A stretch of DNA of 64,000 bases from Medicago truncatula (Eukaryota > Streptophyta > Magnoliopsida > Fabales > Fabaceae): contig NC_053042.1 in NCBI RefSeq assembly GCF_003473485.1, positions 2,554,501-2,618,500 on the forward strand, read 5' to 3'. Positions 36,552 through 48,528 of this stretch are shown here, piece by piece. Made by a program: the position numbers and the translations under genes. Position 1 is the first letter of the stretch, and each line of letters opens with the position of its first letter. Under the pieces are notes generated by a model. The model searched no databases and had not been told where the DNA came from. It was given only the letters and a program-made list of their open reading frames with translations.

Positions 36552-39500
36552 TCATCATTTGGCAGTTTATGAATTTTTGTTTTTGTTATTTTTGTTAAAA
36601 TGGAATTTGTTTTTTTCAGATGTTCATGTTTCGAAGAATGCCACTATTGCGGAGCTTAAGGATGCTGTGGAAGGTGTTTTTAGTTACATGCCTCAGCATG
36701 GTCCTGCCAAAATTTCATGGTATTTCTTCACTCACTATGTCTTTTTTATATTGTTGCTTTTTTGGGGGAATTTTATTAAATTTTAAATCCATTGATATTT
36801 TATTGGGTATGGTTAGATTTGTGGATGGAGATCTATGTTATGTAGTATTCACATTTCACATTGAAGGCTTTTCTGACACCGATACAGTATGTAATTTACA
36901 TTCAATCACTTCAATTTTTGTAAATTATTATCGGTGTCTACGTGTCAGGATTAATATATTTTGTGTATGTGTTTGGTGTTCCATTGATGGGATTGAACAT
37001 AATGGAATTACAATGTTCCATTTTTTAGAACATTTAAAGGACAAAACTTACCTTAAGTTATGGTAACCTAACCTATGTGTTGTTCTCCACTAAAAAAACA
37101 TTCCATTATAAGACAAAGTCTTTTTGTCCATATATTGTATTATGTTTTTTTGATAGAGAACAAGAGTCAAGATACCACCTAACTGACCTATGTTTTGTCT
37201 TTATTTAAAATAGTGAAATTCATCATTTTATAGACAAACTTCTTTAGCAAAAGTTGTTTAATTTTCCACACTCTGTTGTGTGATTATATATTTGTAATTT
37301 TGCGTAAATATATAATTAATAGTTAATTTTGGTTTGTGAAGGCCACATGTTTGGGGGCAGTTTTGCTTATGTTATGATGGACAGAAGCTAGTTACAGAGA
37401 AGGATTACCTTAAAAATTATGGCGTCAAGGACAGTGACCAGGTATGAAACTTTTAGCTATTGTAACATTCAGCTTAGTTGAAGCCTTTGCGGTGATTTTA
37501 AATGCTTTGCTAAATAAATTACTGCATTCGAATTCAAGCCATGCTCTTCTGTAACCATCCCATCTCATACTTGTAATTTGGAGTCCCTATATGTTTTTTT
37601 GTCATCTGACATACTGATTTGTAATATGTTCTTATAAGTATTTAGGAATTGGGAGAAACTAGTATGTAGGGATGAAATATCGCACGTGGAATTTATCTGT
37701 AGCATGGTTTTAAATTACTGTTGTTATCTGATTGCGGAAACGTCAATCACAGTTATATTGCGGCCTTAATTACGGTCACAAACCGCAATTTAGAACTATG
37801 ATTTGTAGTGCATTTGGCAAGGTCCTCTGCATTTATTTGTGTGTAGTTATCCAAAAGATAATCCGTGTACACGGTAGATAGGAGAAGAAAACACATTTGT
37901 ATTGTATGCAATCAATGTTTTTGAGAAACAAAGATTGGTTGTAATTTTGTGAATCACGTGACTTTAATCAGGGTAGAGTATAATCTTCACAAGTCTAAAC
38001 TAGTTGGTGGCTTGGATATAATCTTTGAGATTTGAAGTTTCCTTTTCTAGCATTTTATGGTTTCAGTAATATCTCATCATTGTTAGAACTACTTCGCCTT
38101 TAGCATGATCACTATAAGTTTTTTTTATCTTGTTATGCATAGCTCCATTTCATTCGCCATGCATCAAACAATTGCGGTGCTCGAAGAAAGCGGTCAAAGA
38201 AAAGAGTTTTCCATTTGAAACAACACAGGAGGTACAAGTTTTCAAATGATCTCTTTTGTTAATTATAAATATGAAGCTGTTGCGTGCATGACTTAGAAAG
38301 CCCATTTGCTATTTGTCAGGTTGCACTAGTAGAGTCTTTCCTGTGCCTTGGTTCATGAAGTTCTTGTATGTCAGAAAATTTGTCAAATATAACTGATGAG
38401 ATATAAAAAAGAAGATGTATCTTCACAAATCTTCGTTTAAGCATTTAAGATTTTAATAGGATTTCAATACAAAAGGATGTATGAGTTTGCTCCTTGATTA
38501 ATTGCCTATGCTACTTTAAATTCTTATGTTTTTAGAGTTTTCTTAGGACTCTTAAGACTCTGACTCATGGATGGTTTACCTTTCATTAGTTGTAGACATA
38601 CTATATTTGATGTAGCTTCTCTTTTGGAAGAAATCAATTAATGAAGAAAAAGTATCTTAATTTGTAGTAACTAGTTTCTCTTATCTTCCTCCTTCTTAGT
38701 CTTAGAACCCTAATTGTCACTGTAACAGTAGTGAACTTTCTGACACAATCATATCACCGATTACAAATTATTACCTTTCCATCAATTATTATTATTATTA
38801 AGTAATGTGCAGAAGCTCTTTATATGCATATATCAATTTTAGTCTGCATCAAACATTTGTAAACTTAATTTGAGAACCTACTGAACAAAATAGCAGATAA
38901 AAAACGAGTGCTTCCAGGAGCACCTTCAAGATGTTTCACAGAAAAGGCTGCATGTGAAGCACCATGACAACACATGTTTGAAATAGTGGTAGGTTTTCCA
39001 AAAACTTTTGCAAAATCATGGTGGCTCACCGTAATTTTGCCAACCCCACCGTGAATCCAAACATGGACATAAACTGAACTGACAGCTTTATGGCGATAGA
39101 GGCTATTCTGAATATTTGCAACTCCTAAGATTGATTTGAAAATAAATTCTATAGGAATTAAATTCAAAATGAATGGAAAGTTGAGACGATTTTGATCAAA
39201 ATTTAAATGTAATTGAAATTAAAAGCTGAACTGGAGCTTTTAATTTTTCTACAAGTGACTAATCATACTACTAATGAATATTTTCTTTCAAAGGGTAAGG
39301 AGAAATATTGATATGCACACGGTTTTGATAAACATCTCATGCAATGCATATGATATTGTTCTGCAAAAAAAGTCTGATCACTAGTCAAGTGGTATAATAA
39401 TTTTAAGTGCAGGTTGTCGCAAGCAAATTACTGCAAACAGAAAGAAAACTGTGATGCTGATGAGGACGACGATGATGGTGACATTTCTTCTGATGAGGAA

Positions 39501-39743
39501 GCCTTGGAGAATGCAGAGACCAAGCACCACATTGAAGAAGTGCATGTTAGAAAGAACAAGATCACTGGCTTTGTGGGAGAGCTGTTATCATACACACCAC
39601 TGGCAGTTGTGAGAAAAACTAGAGCTCAAAACCAGATCTTCCCGTCAACAATTTCCAGGTGTTTGATTGGTGGTCTTAGAAAGATCAAAAGGATTGTATG
39701 TTTTGGCAGGAGGCAGCAGTATCCTACATGGAGACAGTACTGA
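36336..39743 (+). CDS. SNRNP25-type ubiquitin-fold protein
   Basis: Five exons: 36336-36516, 36620-36719, 37342-37441, 38143-38231 and 39413-39743. All have GT-AG borders and give 266 residues. The ubiquitin-like domain, about 48-135, has LRLSVLKLDGTSFDVHVSKN, ATIAELKDAV and the block ISWPHVWGQFCLCYDGQKL, which matches the ubiquitin-fold domain of the U11/U12 snRNP 25 kDa protein. It is followed by a basic patch (GARRKRSKKRVFHLKQHRR) and an acidic stretch (DADEDDDDGDISSDEEALE). The tail is basic with a Cys near the end. It looks like At4g32270, a plant protein of unknown role (memory). It is longer than true SNRNP25, so a minor-spliceosome role is only a possibility. A T-run of about 23 follows the first donor site. 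Confidence 0.82.
37688..37805. repeat. MITE-like element in intron 3 of the ubiquitin-fold gene
   Basis: The left end CATGGTTTTAAATTAC and the right end AACCGCAATTTAGAACTATG are inverted complements. The interior has GATTGCGGAAAC and ATTGCGGCC. Related words occur at about 10528-10615 in AGPR intron 7. Confidence 0.55.
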
Positions 39744-41936
39744 TAATATTTGGGTATGGCTCGCAGTTGATGAAATTTGTGACCCCTAGTAAAAATGTTG
39801 ACTCATGCAACCAAGTGTGCATTTGAAGTTGAATTGCTGGATTGATATTGGATTGGGATTATAGTCGATATTGCATATTCTCAATCCAGTGATTCTAGTC
39901 AATACACAGACGGGTTTGGAGTTGGATTTCTCGACGGAGTATTTACTTAAGCTTTCCAACATTTCAAGTAGTCCCATGATAATTTGTGCAGAGAAGTATG
40001 GTTGGATGTTTTGTTGGTTGAAATATAGCTTTTGGAGTCTAGATTTAATTGAATCTAGTGACAGTCAAACGATATTAATAATATACCATACTTTATTGTG
40101 TTGGATTATTTTTGTTGCTATGTTGGAAAGCTACGTTTGAACCGATATTACTATGGTTCTTGTTCTATAATAAACTGTGTTTGGGCATTTTTGCAACTGT
40201 GTTGCAAAGTTTCTAGATAATGCTTCTGTTCTTGGCTAATAAAATAGTTTAATACATCTGATTTTGTATTTTAGATCATATCTATTCAATAATGTTAGCC
40301 TTTTGAAGGAGCCTAATGATCTTATGGCTCATCGGTACCAATTTCTTGAGTACAATAATTATGTGATTTCTTGAAGTGCACGTAATGCAAAGCTATGGAA
40401 AACGAGTCCAGATTTGAAAGTGAGTGTTTGTTCTCTTCCACTCTACCAAGCAATCTCATATGCTACAATAGTCTTCAAAATGGTTAGTATTTGTCTAGAG
40501 CCAATGAAATGAATAGAATGGTGGGAAAGTGGAAGGTTGAAATGAATGAATATACTTGCATATCAATTATTTTCTCTCCACCTTCTGACTTCTCAACGGT
40601 ACAACTACAAATGACTCCTTGATTTGCAAGTTACAACTAACCATACCATAAAAAACAACATGCATATGCATTTGTTATCATATATCAAAGTATTTCTCTA
40701 GATTTAAATATAACCAAAAGGTAAATTATGTTTACTAGATTCAAATATAAACAAATTCTAATAACAATTATATTTAATATTAGAGAAATGATAATGAATG
40801 TCTTCATGACACTCTTTAGAGCACTGACATCATGTCAGAGTGACATGGATAATTTGAGTTTAAAATATGAAACAATATGTTCTTTAGTTTCTCTGCACAA
40901 CCACTCACTTCTTCTGACATTTTTCATTTAAATATTTGTAAAAATAAAATATGAGGTTCGACATTAAGTCCGTTCCTTATTTATTTATTTAAATATTTCT
41001 AACTGCTATAATTAACAAACCAACTGCTCTATTATTTTTTACCACAACATTTTTTTTATTACACCATTCAACAATATAAATATCAAACATTTTGAGAACA
41101 AATAAATAGATGATCAACCATTTCACTTAATCTTAATTTTTCAGTCACATCTAGTCTTAATTTGAAGTATTTATATTACCTCTTTGTAATTTTTTTCTTC
41201 AACACATTTCATTTGTTAATGAACCCCAACCACAATAATTCTACACTCCCTCAAAATTTTGGGTGTTTGGTTTGACTTTTAGATGTTTTATAAGTGTTTT
41301 TAAAGTGTCAGAAACAATTTTAACTCGAGTTATGTTTGACATTTTTTTCCGAGAAATCAATTTTATGAATTAAAAACAATTCTACTTAAAGTTTAATATT
41401 AGAATTGATTCTAACATACAAATTTATAATTCAACTCACTTTTACATGAATACATCCAAATACAACTTATTTTTAATCAAAATCAATTTTATCGAATTAA
41501 TTCATTTAAAAATTCAATTCTTGTCAAAACTGAACCAAACATAATTTTCTATTCATCATTTCTATTCAAACACAAGAATTTAGGATGAAGCTTGTAATTA
41601 AGACACGTCAAAGAGCATATGACAAAATGCATAGGACGACCTGAGAGAACATTCGCAGTTTGATACGCAACAAAACAATGGAACGGAAAGTTTTCGGTTT
41701 ATTTGCTTCTCACTCTATTTTTATTTTTATTTTTAAAAGATGCTTCTCACCCCTTTTTTATAAATTATAACATTGCATTTTATCCTTCAGAAAAAAACAT
41801 TGCATTTTATTATTTTTTTTGGTACACTTAAATTAAATTTTTGTATCATAAAAGTCGATTTCTTTGAGCACTTGTTGAAATGTTTGGATCTAATCGTTAT
41901 ATCAGTGTTGATTTTTTTGTCATGTGTAGTTTAGTA
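39744..41936. other. Intergenic DNA
   Basis: A 3' region of the ubiquitin-fold gene with AATAAA near 40168 is followed by AT-rich sequence. A MITE-like block, about 41260-41545, is rich in AATTGATTCTAA-type words and begins TTTGGTTTGACTTTTAGA. No gene is seen. Confidence 0.4.
41260..41545. repeat. MITE-like element, family shared with 51088-51330
   Basis: Starts GGTTTGACTTTTAGATG and ends TTGTCAAAACTGAACCAAAC, so the termini are imperfect inverted repeats. Words such as AGAATTGATTCTAACA, TCACTTTTACATGAATACAT and ATCAATTTTATCGAATTAAT are shared in diverged form with the segment at 51088-51330. Confidence 0.5.
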
Positions 41937-42270
41937 ATATACAACTATTTTTTTATAACTTTTTGTGATAATTTTTTCTTTATATTAACATTATGTTTTT
42001 TTTTTTTCATCCCCGTAAGCTTAGCTCAGTTGGTAGGGATATTGCATATTATATGCAGGGGCTGGGGTTCGAACCCCAGACATTCCATTTCTCTACAATT
42101 TAATTGTGTGAACTCTAGCCACTAGGCTACTTGACCCAAAAAAAAAAAAACATTATGTTTTTAATTTCTTTCTCTATTGTTTTAATTTTTGTATCATTAT
42201 CTTGTTTTCTTTTTAAATTAATGATTGTTTCAAAAAATTATCAATATAATAGTTGTTCAAATAACACAAC
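41937..42270. mobile_element. MITE copy interrupted by a SINE
   Basis: The two flanks of the SINE (41937-42000 and 42163-42270) together align with the uninterrupted element at 57078-57250. Both have ACAACTATTTTTT or ACAACCATTTTTT, CTTTTTGTGATAA or CTTTTGTGACAA, ACATTAT, TCTCTATTGTTTTAATTTTT (TTTTGATTTTT in the other), and end GTTCAAATAACACAAC. Confidence 0.7.
42001..42149 (+). mobile_element. Intact tRNA-derived SINE
   Basis: A T-run and CATCCCCGTAAGC precede a perfect A box TAGCTCAGTTG (42022-42032). The perfect B box GGTTCGAACCC is at 42066-42076, followed by the body word TGTGAACTCTAGCCACTAGG and a poly-A tail to 42149. It is flanked by an exact 13-bp duplication ACATTATGTTTTT (41988-42000 and 42150-42162). 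The tRNA-like head could be misread as a tRNA gene, but the acceptor stem does not close. The promoter boxes are undamaged. Confidence 0.9.
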
Positions 42271-43287
42271 AGTAAATATATCATACATTCTAAGACAAAT
42301 ATATATATATATATCACATTCAATGAACACCAATAGAATAGTGGGTAATTTACCCCAACCAATACACATAAACACATTTTTAAGTGGTATTCATGAACTA
42401 TCTTGACCCCACCAACAGATTGCTCATTTTCATTAGTTAGTGGATAAATTATCCACCATTCTTCAAAGGTAATCTAGAAAAAACCTTTAAAAAAATAAAA
42501 AACTAATTAACCACTTTTTTTAATACAAAAATTTTAGGAAAATTGCAATAAATAGTCCAACTGTACGTACATCAAGTCATCCGTGTCACCTCCTCAAATT
42601 AATAGCCGCGTCACATCGAGACTCATCCAACTAAATTACCATATCACCCTTTCAATTTTCCTTAAATAAAAAACAAAAAAATTCTCCTTTCTTAAAATTG
42701 GATTCCTAGTTCTTTGTTTCTCCAAGATTCCATTTCGATTGTTCCAAAACAAAGGTTGTTTCTTTAACACTCTTTCTATCAACTTGTTTTGTAATCAACT
42801 TTTTTTCTATCTTCTTCATGTTTCTTATTTTCACACTAATTTTCTTTTTCTGTTAAGTTCTGATTAGTATTCAGATGAAGTGATTTTTTTTTTTTCCAAT
42901 GTTCTTTTGGCTCGTTATTTTTTTATTATTTTGAACTCTGATTGTGTAAAATAGTTGATTGAATATGATTAATTTTGCATGTTTTTGTGATATATCTATG
43001 ATTATGAGAAGATTGAGTAGAGTTTGATTGTGCTGATGATAGCTTAATTTACTGTAATGTTATGCATGTATCTGTTGACTTTCTTGTTGGTGGTTGATGA
43101 GTGATTTGTTTTTGTTTCTATGTTAAAAATGAATAATGGGCCTCTCAATTGCTTAAAAAATTCTCTTTTTGAGGGGTGTTTTATAGGATTTGAGTTCAGG
43201 GGCTAGACATGCTTGACATGATTGTTTGAAATCTTGTATTTGTTACTTCTTAGAGTGGAAAAGATAGTTTTTTTAAGCTCAGTTTAG
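42271..43287. promoter_or_regulatory. Promoter and 5' leader region of the KOC1-like gene
   Basis: A CT-rich leader-like stretch at about 42680-42790 (TTCTCCTTTCTTAAAATTGG, CTTTGTTTCTCCAAG) and T-rich, intron-like sequence after it suggest a first non-coding exon near 42690-42760. A long leader intron would then end at the acceptor TATTCAG at about 44004. This is inferred from composition and the missing upstream coding sequence. Confidence 0.45.
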
Positions 43288-43404
43288 TTCAACGATCATA
43301 GAAGTAGTAATGCACTAGATCCATCAGAATCTGCAGTTAAGCGTGTTTGGCCGAGAGTAGTACTAGGATGGGTGACCTCCTGGGAAGTCCTTGTGTTGCA
43401 CTTC
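43288..43404 (+). pseudogene. 5S rRNA-derived sequence in probable leader intron
   Basis: About 117 bases align along the full length of plant 5S rRNA (recalled consensus). The 5' half is diverged but recognisable (CGATCATA, TAATGCAC, GATCCATCAGAAT). The 3' half is almost identical, including GCAGTTAAGCG, CGAGAGTAGTACTAGGATG, GGTGACCTCCTGGGAAGTCC and TGTGTTGCA. The internal A-block and C-box control regions bound by TFIIIA look intact. It is not flanked by a 5S spacer or tandem copies, and the terminal stem is impaired (start gttcaa, end cacttc). It could be a retroposed or SINE3-like 5S pseudogene, or a 5S mimic used in the host transcript. Confidence 0.85.
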
Positions 43405-44006
43405 ATCCCTCCATTTTTTGCCATGTGATGTTTCTACATTATCTTTTTATTTATAGAAGGGGAAAATGTCTTTCGGGATTGTAAACATGGGTATCAATGG
43501 CGGTCCTTTGTTTGCATTTTATTTTTTTATTACATTCATATTTGATTTGTTCTGCTTTTGTATCTTTACTTGATATCACTTCATAGGTTTTGCTATTGTA
43601 GTTTTGATATATGGTTGAGTGTTAAGTTCATTTGGGGTGGCATGTTTGAAGATAGTAATTTGTTGACTTCTCAATTTATTTTGTATTTACATATTTATTC
43701 CGAGGCAAGAAATGTTATATTTGTTAACAGAATAATGCAAATTCGTCGACATGCTTGCTTGTAGAAATAAGTCAATGAAGATGTATTTGGTTTGTTGTTG
43801 CTGAGACAACAAGGCTTGCAAAATTGTTACTTGTAAACACCTTTTCTTTATTATGTATTTTTGTGGTTACTTCAACTAGAAGTGAACTGCTGTATGCATG
43901 TGCATGCATGTTCCTAAGCTCAATGGTAATAATGTTTGAATGATTGTCCTGTGATCTTTGAAATTTTCTGAACTATATAATGAGTATCACAACCTTATAT
44001 TCAGGA

Positions 44007-46590
44007 ATGTCTAGAGAAGTCATGGCTTCTTCATCAGCTGCTTCTTTTGATTATGAAATTTTGGATAAAGATACCGACGTCCCTAAAACGGCTGCTGTTC
44101 CGACCAATCGCGCAAATCCATGGATTGAACCTGAAACATTGAAACTTCAGCACCGAATTGGTCGAGGACCCTTTGGTGATGTTTGGCTTGCAACTCTTCA
44201 TCAGTCAACTGAAGATTATGATGAGCACCATGAAGTTGCTGCTAAGATGTTACATCCAATCAAAGAGGATCATGTGAAGATTGTATTGAAGAAATTCAAT
44301 GAATTATACTTGAAGTGCCAAGGAGTTTCTAGTGTTTGCTGGTTACATGGAATTTCAATGTTAAATGGAAGGGTTAGAGTTGGACTGTGCATTTATTTCA
44401 ATGTATAGGATATTGTTTGCTACCCTTTTGACTTCTATCAAGCTAACACATTTGTTTGTATTCACAGATCTGCATCATTATGAAATTGTATGAGGGTTCA
44501 ATTGGTGACAAGTTGGCTAGACTAAGAAATGGATGGATCTCACTACCTGATGTTTTGAGGTGATGTGTTTTCAGAAAAACATGATTATCTTTAACTTATA
44601 TAGCATAGGGAAAATTACTGGTCAATACTAAGGACGTGTTGGTCGTTAATGGCAGGTATGGGATCGATCTGGCTCAAGGCATTCTAGAGCATCATGCTAA
44701 AGGGATCCTTGTTCTGAACCTTAAACCGTGTAATGTTCTTATCAATGACAACGATCAAGCGATTTTGGGAGATGTTGGTATTCCCAATCTTTTGCTTGGC
44801 TCTTCATTCGTTAGCTCAGATATCGCTCAGAGGCTTGGAAGTCCTAATTACATGGCTCCAGAACAATGGAAACCAGAGGTCAGAGGCCCTATGTCATTTG
44901 AAACGGATTCATGGGGATTTGGATGCACCATTGTTGAAATGTTGACTGGTAGTCAACCTTGGTATGGATGTCCTGTTGGTGGAATATACGGATCAGTTGT
45001 TGAAAAGCATGAAAAACCGCATATCCCAAGTGGCCTTCCTTCTCCCATTGAGAATATCCTAAGTGCATGTTTTGAGTATGATATGAGGAATCGACCTTTA
45101 ATGGTAGATGTTCTGCGCGCCTTTAAAAGGTTTGTATGCAAATGTATCAATCTGAAGCCATTTTTTTTTTGTATGCCGATTCTTGTTTAATTTAGCATGT
45201 AGTTTCAATTTTCAATCGTCACTTCACATTGGAGAAAAAAGACTTCACATGAAAACTTCTTAGATTCTTTAAAAGAAATTTCTGTAGTAACGAGTTATGA
45301 TCATGACCGAGTATTGGTGAACCTGTACCTGTCCTGTGAATATTCCAAGATTGGGTAGGTCCGTTGTAGGACTAGAGCTCAAGGCTAAATGAAAGCCTTC
45401 TAGATTAGCTGTATTCCTGTGATGTATTATCTTGGGAAGTGTCTACATTTTGGCTTCCTCTTATCCAGGATAATGTCTGTACCTGAAAGAACTAAGTCAA
45501 TAAGCATGAAGCTGTTTGTGCACGAGCATGATTATCTTTTTAGTTAATATCTATCTATCTTCATGTAGATAGAAATAACTTATGTTGAATATTACTTTAT
45601 TCTTATTCATTCTGCCTATGTTGCAGGTCACTGAATGAACTGGCTAATGATGGAGGAGGATGGAGATATCAAGGAAACATGAAAGTAATTCCAAAATCAG
45701 GCAGCACTTACTACACCGAGTGGTTCCTCTCAAAGGATCAACTTCAGGTGGGTGACATGGTCCGATCCAGAAAGCCTCCCAACTCATGCAAAGCTCAAAA
45801 CATGAATGTCCCAGACGGAACTGTCGTTGGCTTAGAACGTACTGCAGATTACGGATTTGTTTTAGTGAGGGTCCACGGTATTCATGACCCTATAAGAATT
45901 CATACGTCAACTCTTGAACGCGTCGCAAATGGCCTGGCAGCTGGTGATTGGGTACGCGTGAAAGATGAAAAGGAAAAGCACTCACCGGTGGGAATTCTAC
46001 ATTCCATCAATCGCAATGATGGTAGAGCTTCTGTTGGATTTATTGGGCTGCAAACTCTCTGGAATGGAAACCCTTCAGAACTTGAAATGGCAGAATCATT
46101 CTGTGTGGGCCAGTTTGTTAGGCCAAAAGAGAACTTGTTAAGCCCTCGATTCGAATGGCGTCGTAAAAGGGGAGGGGCCTCTGCTACTGGGAGGATTTCA
46201 TGGATACTACCAAATGGGTGTTTGGTTGTCAAGTTTCCAGGGATGATGAGTTTTGGGAATGAATCAACCACCTTCTTGGCCGATCCTTCCGAGGTTGAAG
46301 TTGTTGATTTTAACACTTGTCCTGGGATGGTAGAAAAGTATCAACATGTGGAGAATCATCACTGGGCTGTAAGACCTGTTCTAGTTGTACTTGGCATATT
46401 TACAGCTTTGAAACTTGGCATATTAGTTGGAAACAAAGTGAAAAGGTGCAAGAGGTTCAAAGCAGTAGAAAGCAAAAACCAATATGTTGAAGGTCAAAAC
46501 ACAAACAGTCCTACAAGGATTATAACCCATGGCAACACAACATGGGGGGTTCCTTCAGTTGCCAATATCCTTTTTAAAGATGGTGCTTGA
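44007..46590 (+). CDS. KOC1-like chloroplast outer-envelope kinase with MIB/HERC2-type repeats
   Basis: Four coding exons: 44007-44372, 44468-44559, 44656-45129 and 45627-46590 (631 residues). The first ATG after the acceptor at 44001-44004 gives MSREVMASSS. A second ATG at 44022 (626 residues) may be the real start. The kinase-like domain, about 45-310, shows IGRGPFGDVW (51-60), Lys80 in VAAK, LNLKPCNVL (173-181) where HRDLKP is expected, and DVG (192-194) in place of DFG. It also has MAPEQW. Repeats of the MIB/HERC2 type follow (about 345-545, for example GDMVRSRK and GDWVRVKDE). One membrane helix is near 561-579 (VLVVLGIFTALKLGILVG), with a short tail. The same layout occurs in Arabidopsis At4g32250 (KOC1), a protein-import regulator reported to act on TOC159 (memory). 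The catalytic Asp position is Asn here. Confidence 0.87.
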
Positions 46591-48528
46591 CACTTCATAT
46601 TAAGTGACTAATGTGTTCATCTTCTTCTAATCATTAGCTAGTGTTTGATGCGGTGAAGCAATTCTATCAGCTGTACTTTCACACTAGTTTGAAGTTGAAC
46701 AACATTAGTTGAAAATGGTAATTATACATAAATGATGTAAGTTCTGACTCTGAATGAATCTAGAAATTGTAAATATCCTTTAAAGGATTAGCTCTGTATA
46801 TATAGTTTCAACATATGCTTTGCAATGTGTTTAATGATGATCTCATGGTATGCCTATTGAATTTAATTGAAGGAAAGGAAGGCTGAGTGTGAAATATGCT
46901 ATGACACAAGATACATTTGTGTATTGATTCTTGAAACATTGTGACAGAATTGGTGTGGAAATAGTCTTATAACTGAACAATTCCTCTTGAGAGCAACTTT
47001 TACCCCATACTCTTAAAAACCCCTCTGGATTTACCAATCCGAACGGAAAAAACGCCGTTTTTCCTAGCGTTTGGATGGGTAGTAACTTTGGACAAGAGAA
47101 GTTTCTAACCTTAGTAGAAACAAGTCCTGAGGATTGGAAGCATATTACCAACACACTGGTTTCTTTAGTCACCTGAACGTGACTATTTTTTTTAAGAAGA
47201 CCAAAAACACATTTAAGCACAAAAAATAAGTATTTACAAGAGAAAATTATACTTTTTGAAAAAATGTTGAATTACATTTATCTTAGTATTGCGGGAAGAT
47301 ATATCTATACATTTTGGTGATGTTCATGTAATTCTTGAGTTGTGTTATTTAAACATCAAAATATAGACATTGTATGTGACACTGTAATTGTTTATTTCTA
47401 TCTTAGTGTTTATCTTCTACAATTTACCTGCATTCTGGAAATACACAAAAACCAAATGACGCCATATTTTAGTGTCAACATATCATTTCTCAATTCTTTT
47501 GCATTGTATATCTATTAAGCTCAATAAACAACAGTTTAATGTTTTTGAATAAAAACGTTATAAAGTATAATAATATTATACTCAATATTCTATGGTGAGC
47601 TGTGTATGTTGCACATCGTATTCGTGGCCATGGAATGCCTTCAAACTTGAGAAATGGAGTCATTGGATAGAAACCAGAGAATTTATAACCAAATTTATAA
47701 CGAACACGATGTCATTTTTCAAATTTGCATGGAATGCCTTACACGTTGTCCAAACTGAACCATTTACAATCAACCTAGATTCATCCTCCACCATCGCACC
47801 ATGAGAACAAATTTAACACGTGAATCAATGAATACAAATATCGCTGTTAATAATTAATACACGGACATGTGGCAAAACGTGATTGGTATATTTTCAATAA
47901 TATTGTGCATGTGTTCTGCCAAATAACTGATCAGAGCAAGTTCACCCTGTATAAAAAGCTTACACATATCAATCCATGTGTTTCATAACATTAATAGTTT
48001 GTTTCTTCAAAAAAAAAAAACATTAATAGTTTGCAACAGCACCTTCGATTGAAGTAATTAAGGAAAAAAGTGCCTGAAGTAATGTTTCTTATTTTTGTTC
48101 ATTAGCTTTAGTTGTGAGAATTGTATTTTTCAGCATAGAACTGAAACTAAAATTGAGCAAATTGTACGCAATTCCGTAGCAGCAGAAGTCATTGGATAGA
48201 AACCAGAGTAGTTCAATGCAGAAAAATGGAGCATATTTTTTCTTCATTTATTCTATCATATACACTAGTGTAATGGAGAAAAACTAAGCAAAACTGATAA
48301 AATATTTGTTGTCAAAAACAATTACAGTCTAAATGTAACTAGTACAACAGAATAAGTTTCCACCTGCACAAATACATGACAGATACAATCACTATACATA
48401 TCTCCGCAAACAAAGTGAATATCTTATAACCTACTTTTTGTGGTTAACCTTGCTATGCCTTTTAGCAAAATAGATTACAACATACAAATACAACGTCCCT
48501 CTTCAACCGGCGTCCTGTAACATGTCTT
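46591..48528. other. Convergent intergenic DNA
   Basis: The 3' ends of the KOC1-like and PII1-like genes meet here. The 125-codon minus frame at 46843-47220 has no domain. 47590-47805 encodes a 70-codon plus-strand frame not matched to any family. An exact 22-bp repeat at 47658-47679 and 48187-48208 is described under findings. Confidence 0.4.

Noticed and set aside
38865-39167. 100-codon minus-strand protein in intron 4 of the ubiquitin-fold gene
   Set aside because: No recognisable domain. It lies inside an intron and contains CACGGTGGCTC-like repeat words, so it is likely a repeat read by chance.
42017-42090. tRNA gene
   Set aside because: Perfect A and B boxes are present, but no acceptor stem closes. 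The poly-A tail plus the 13-bp target duplication show that it is a SINE.
46843-47220. 125-codon minus-strand protein
   Set aside because: No family resemblance. It lies in the convergent 3' region between two genes.
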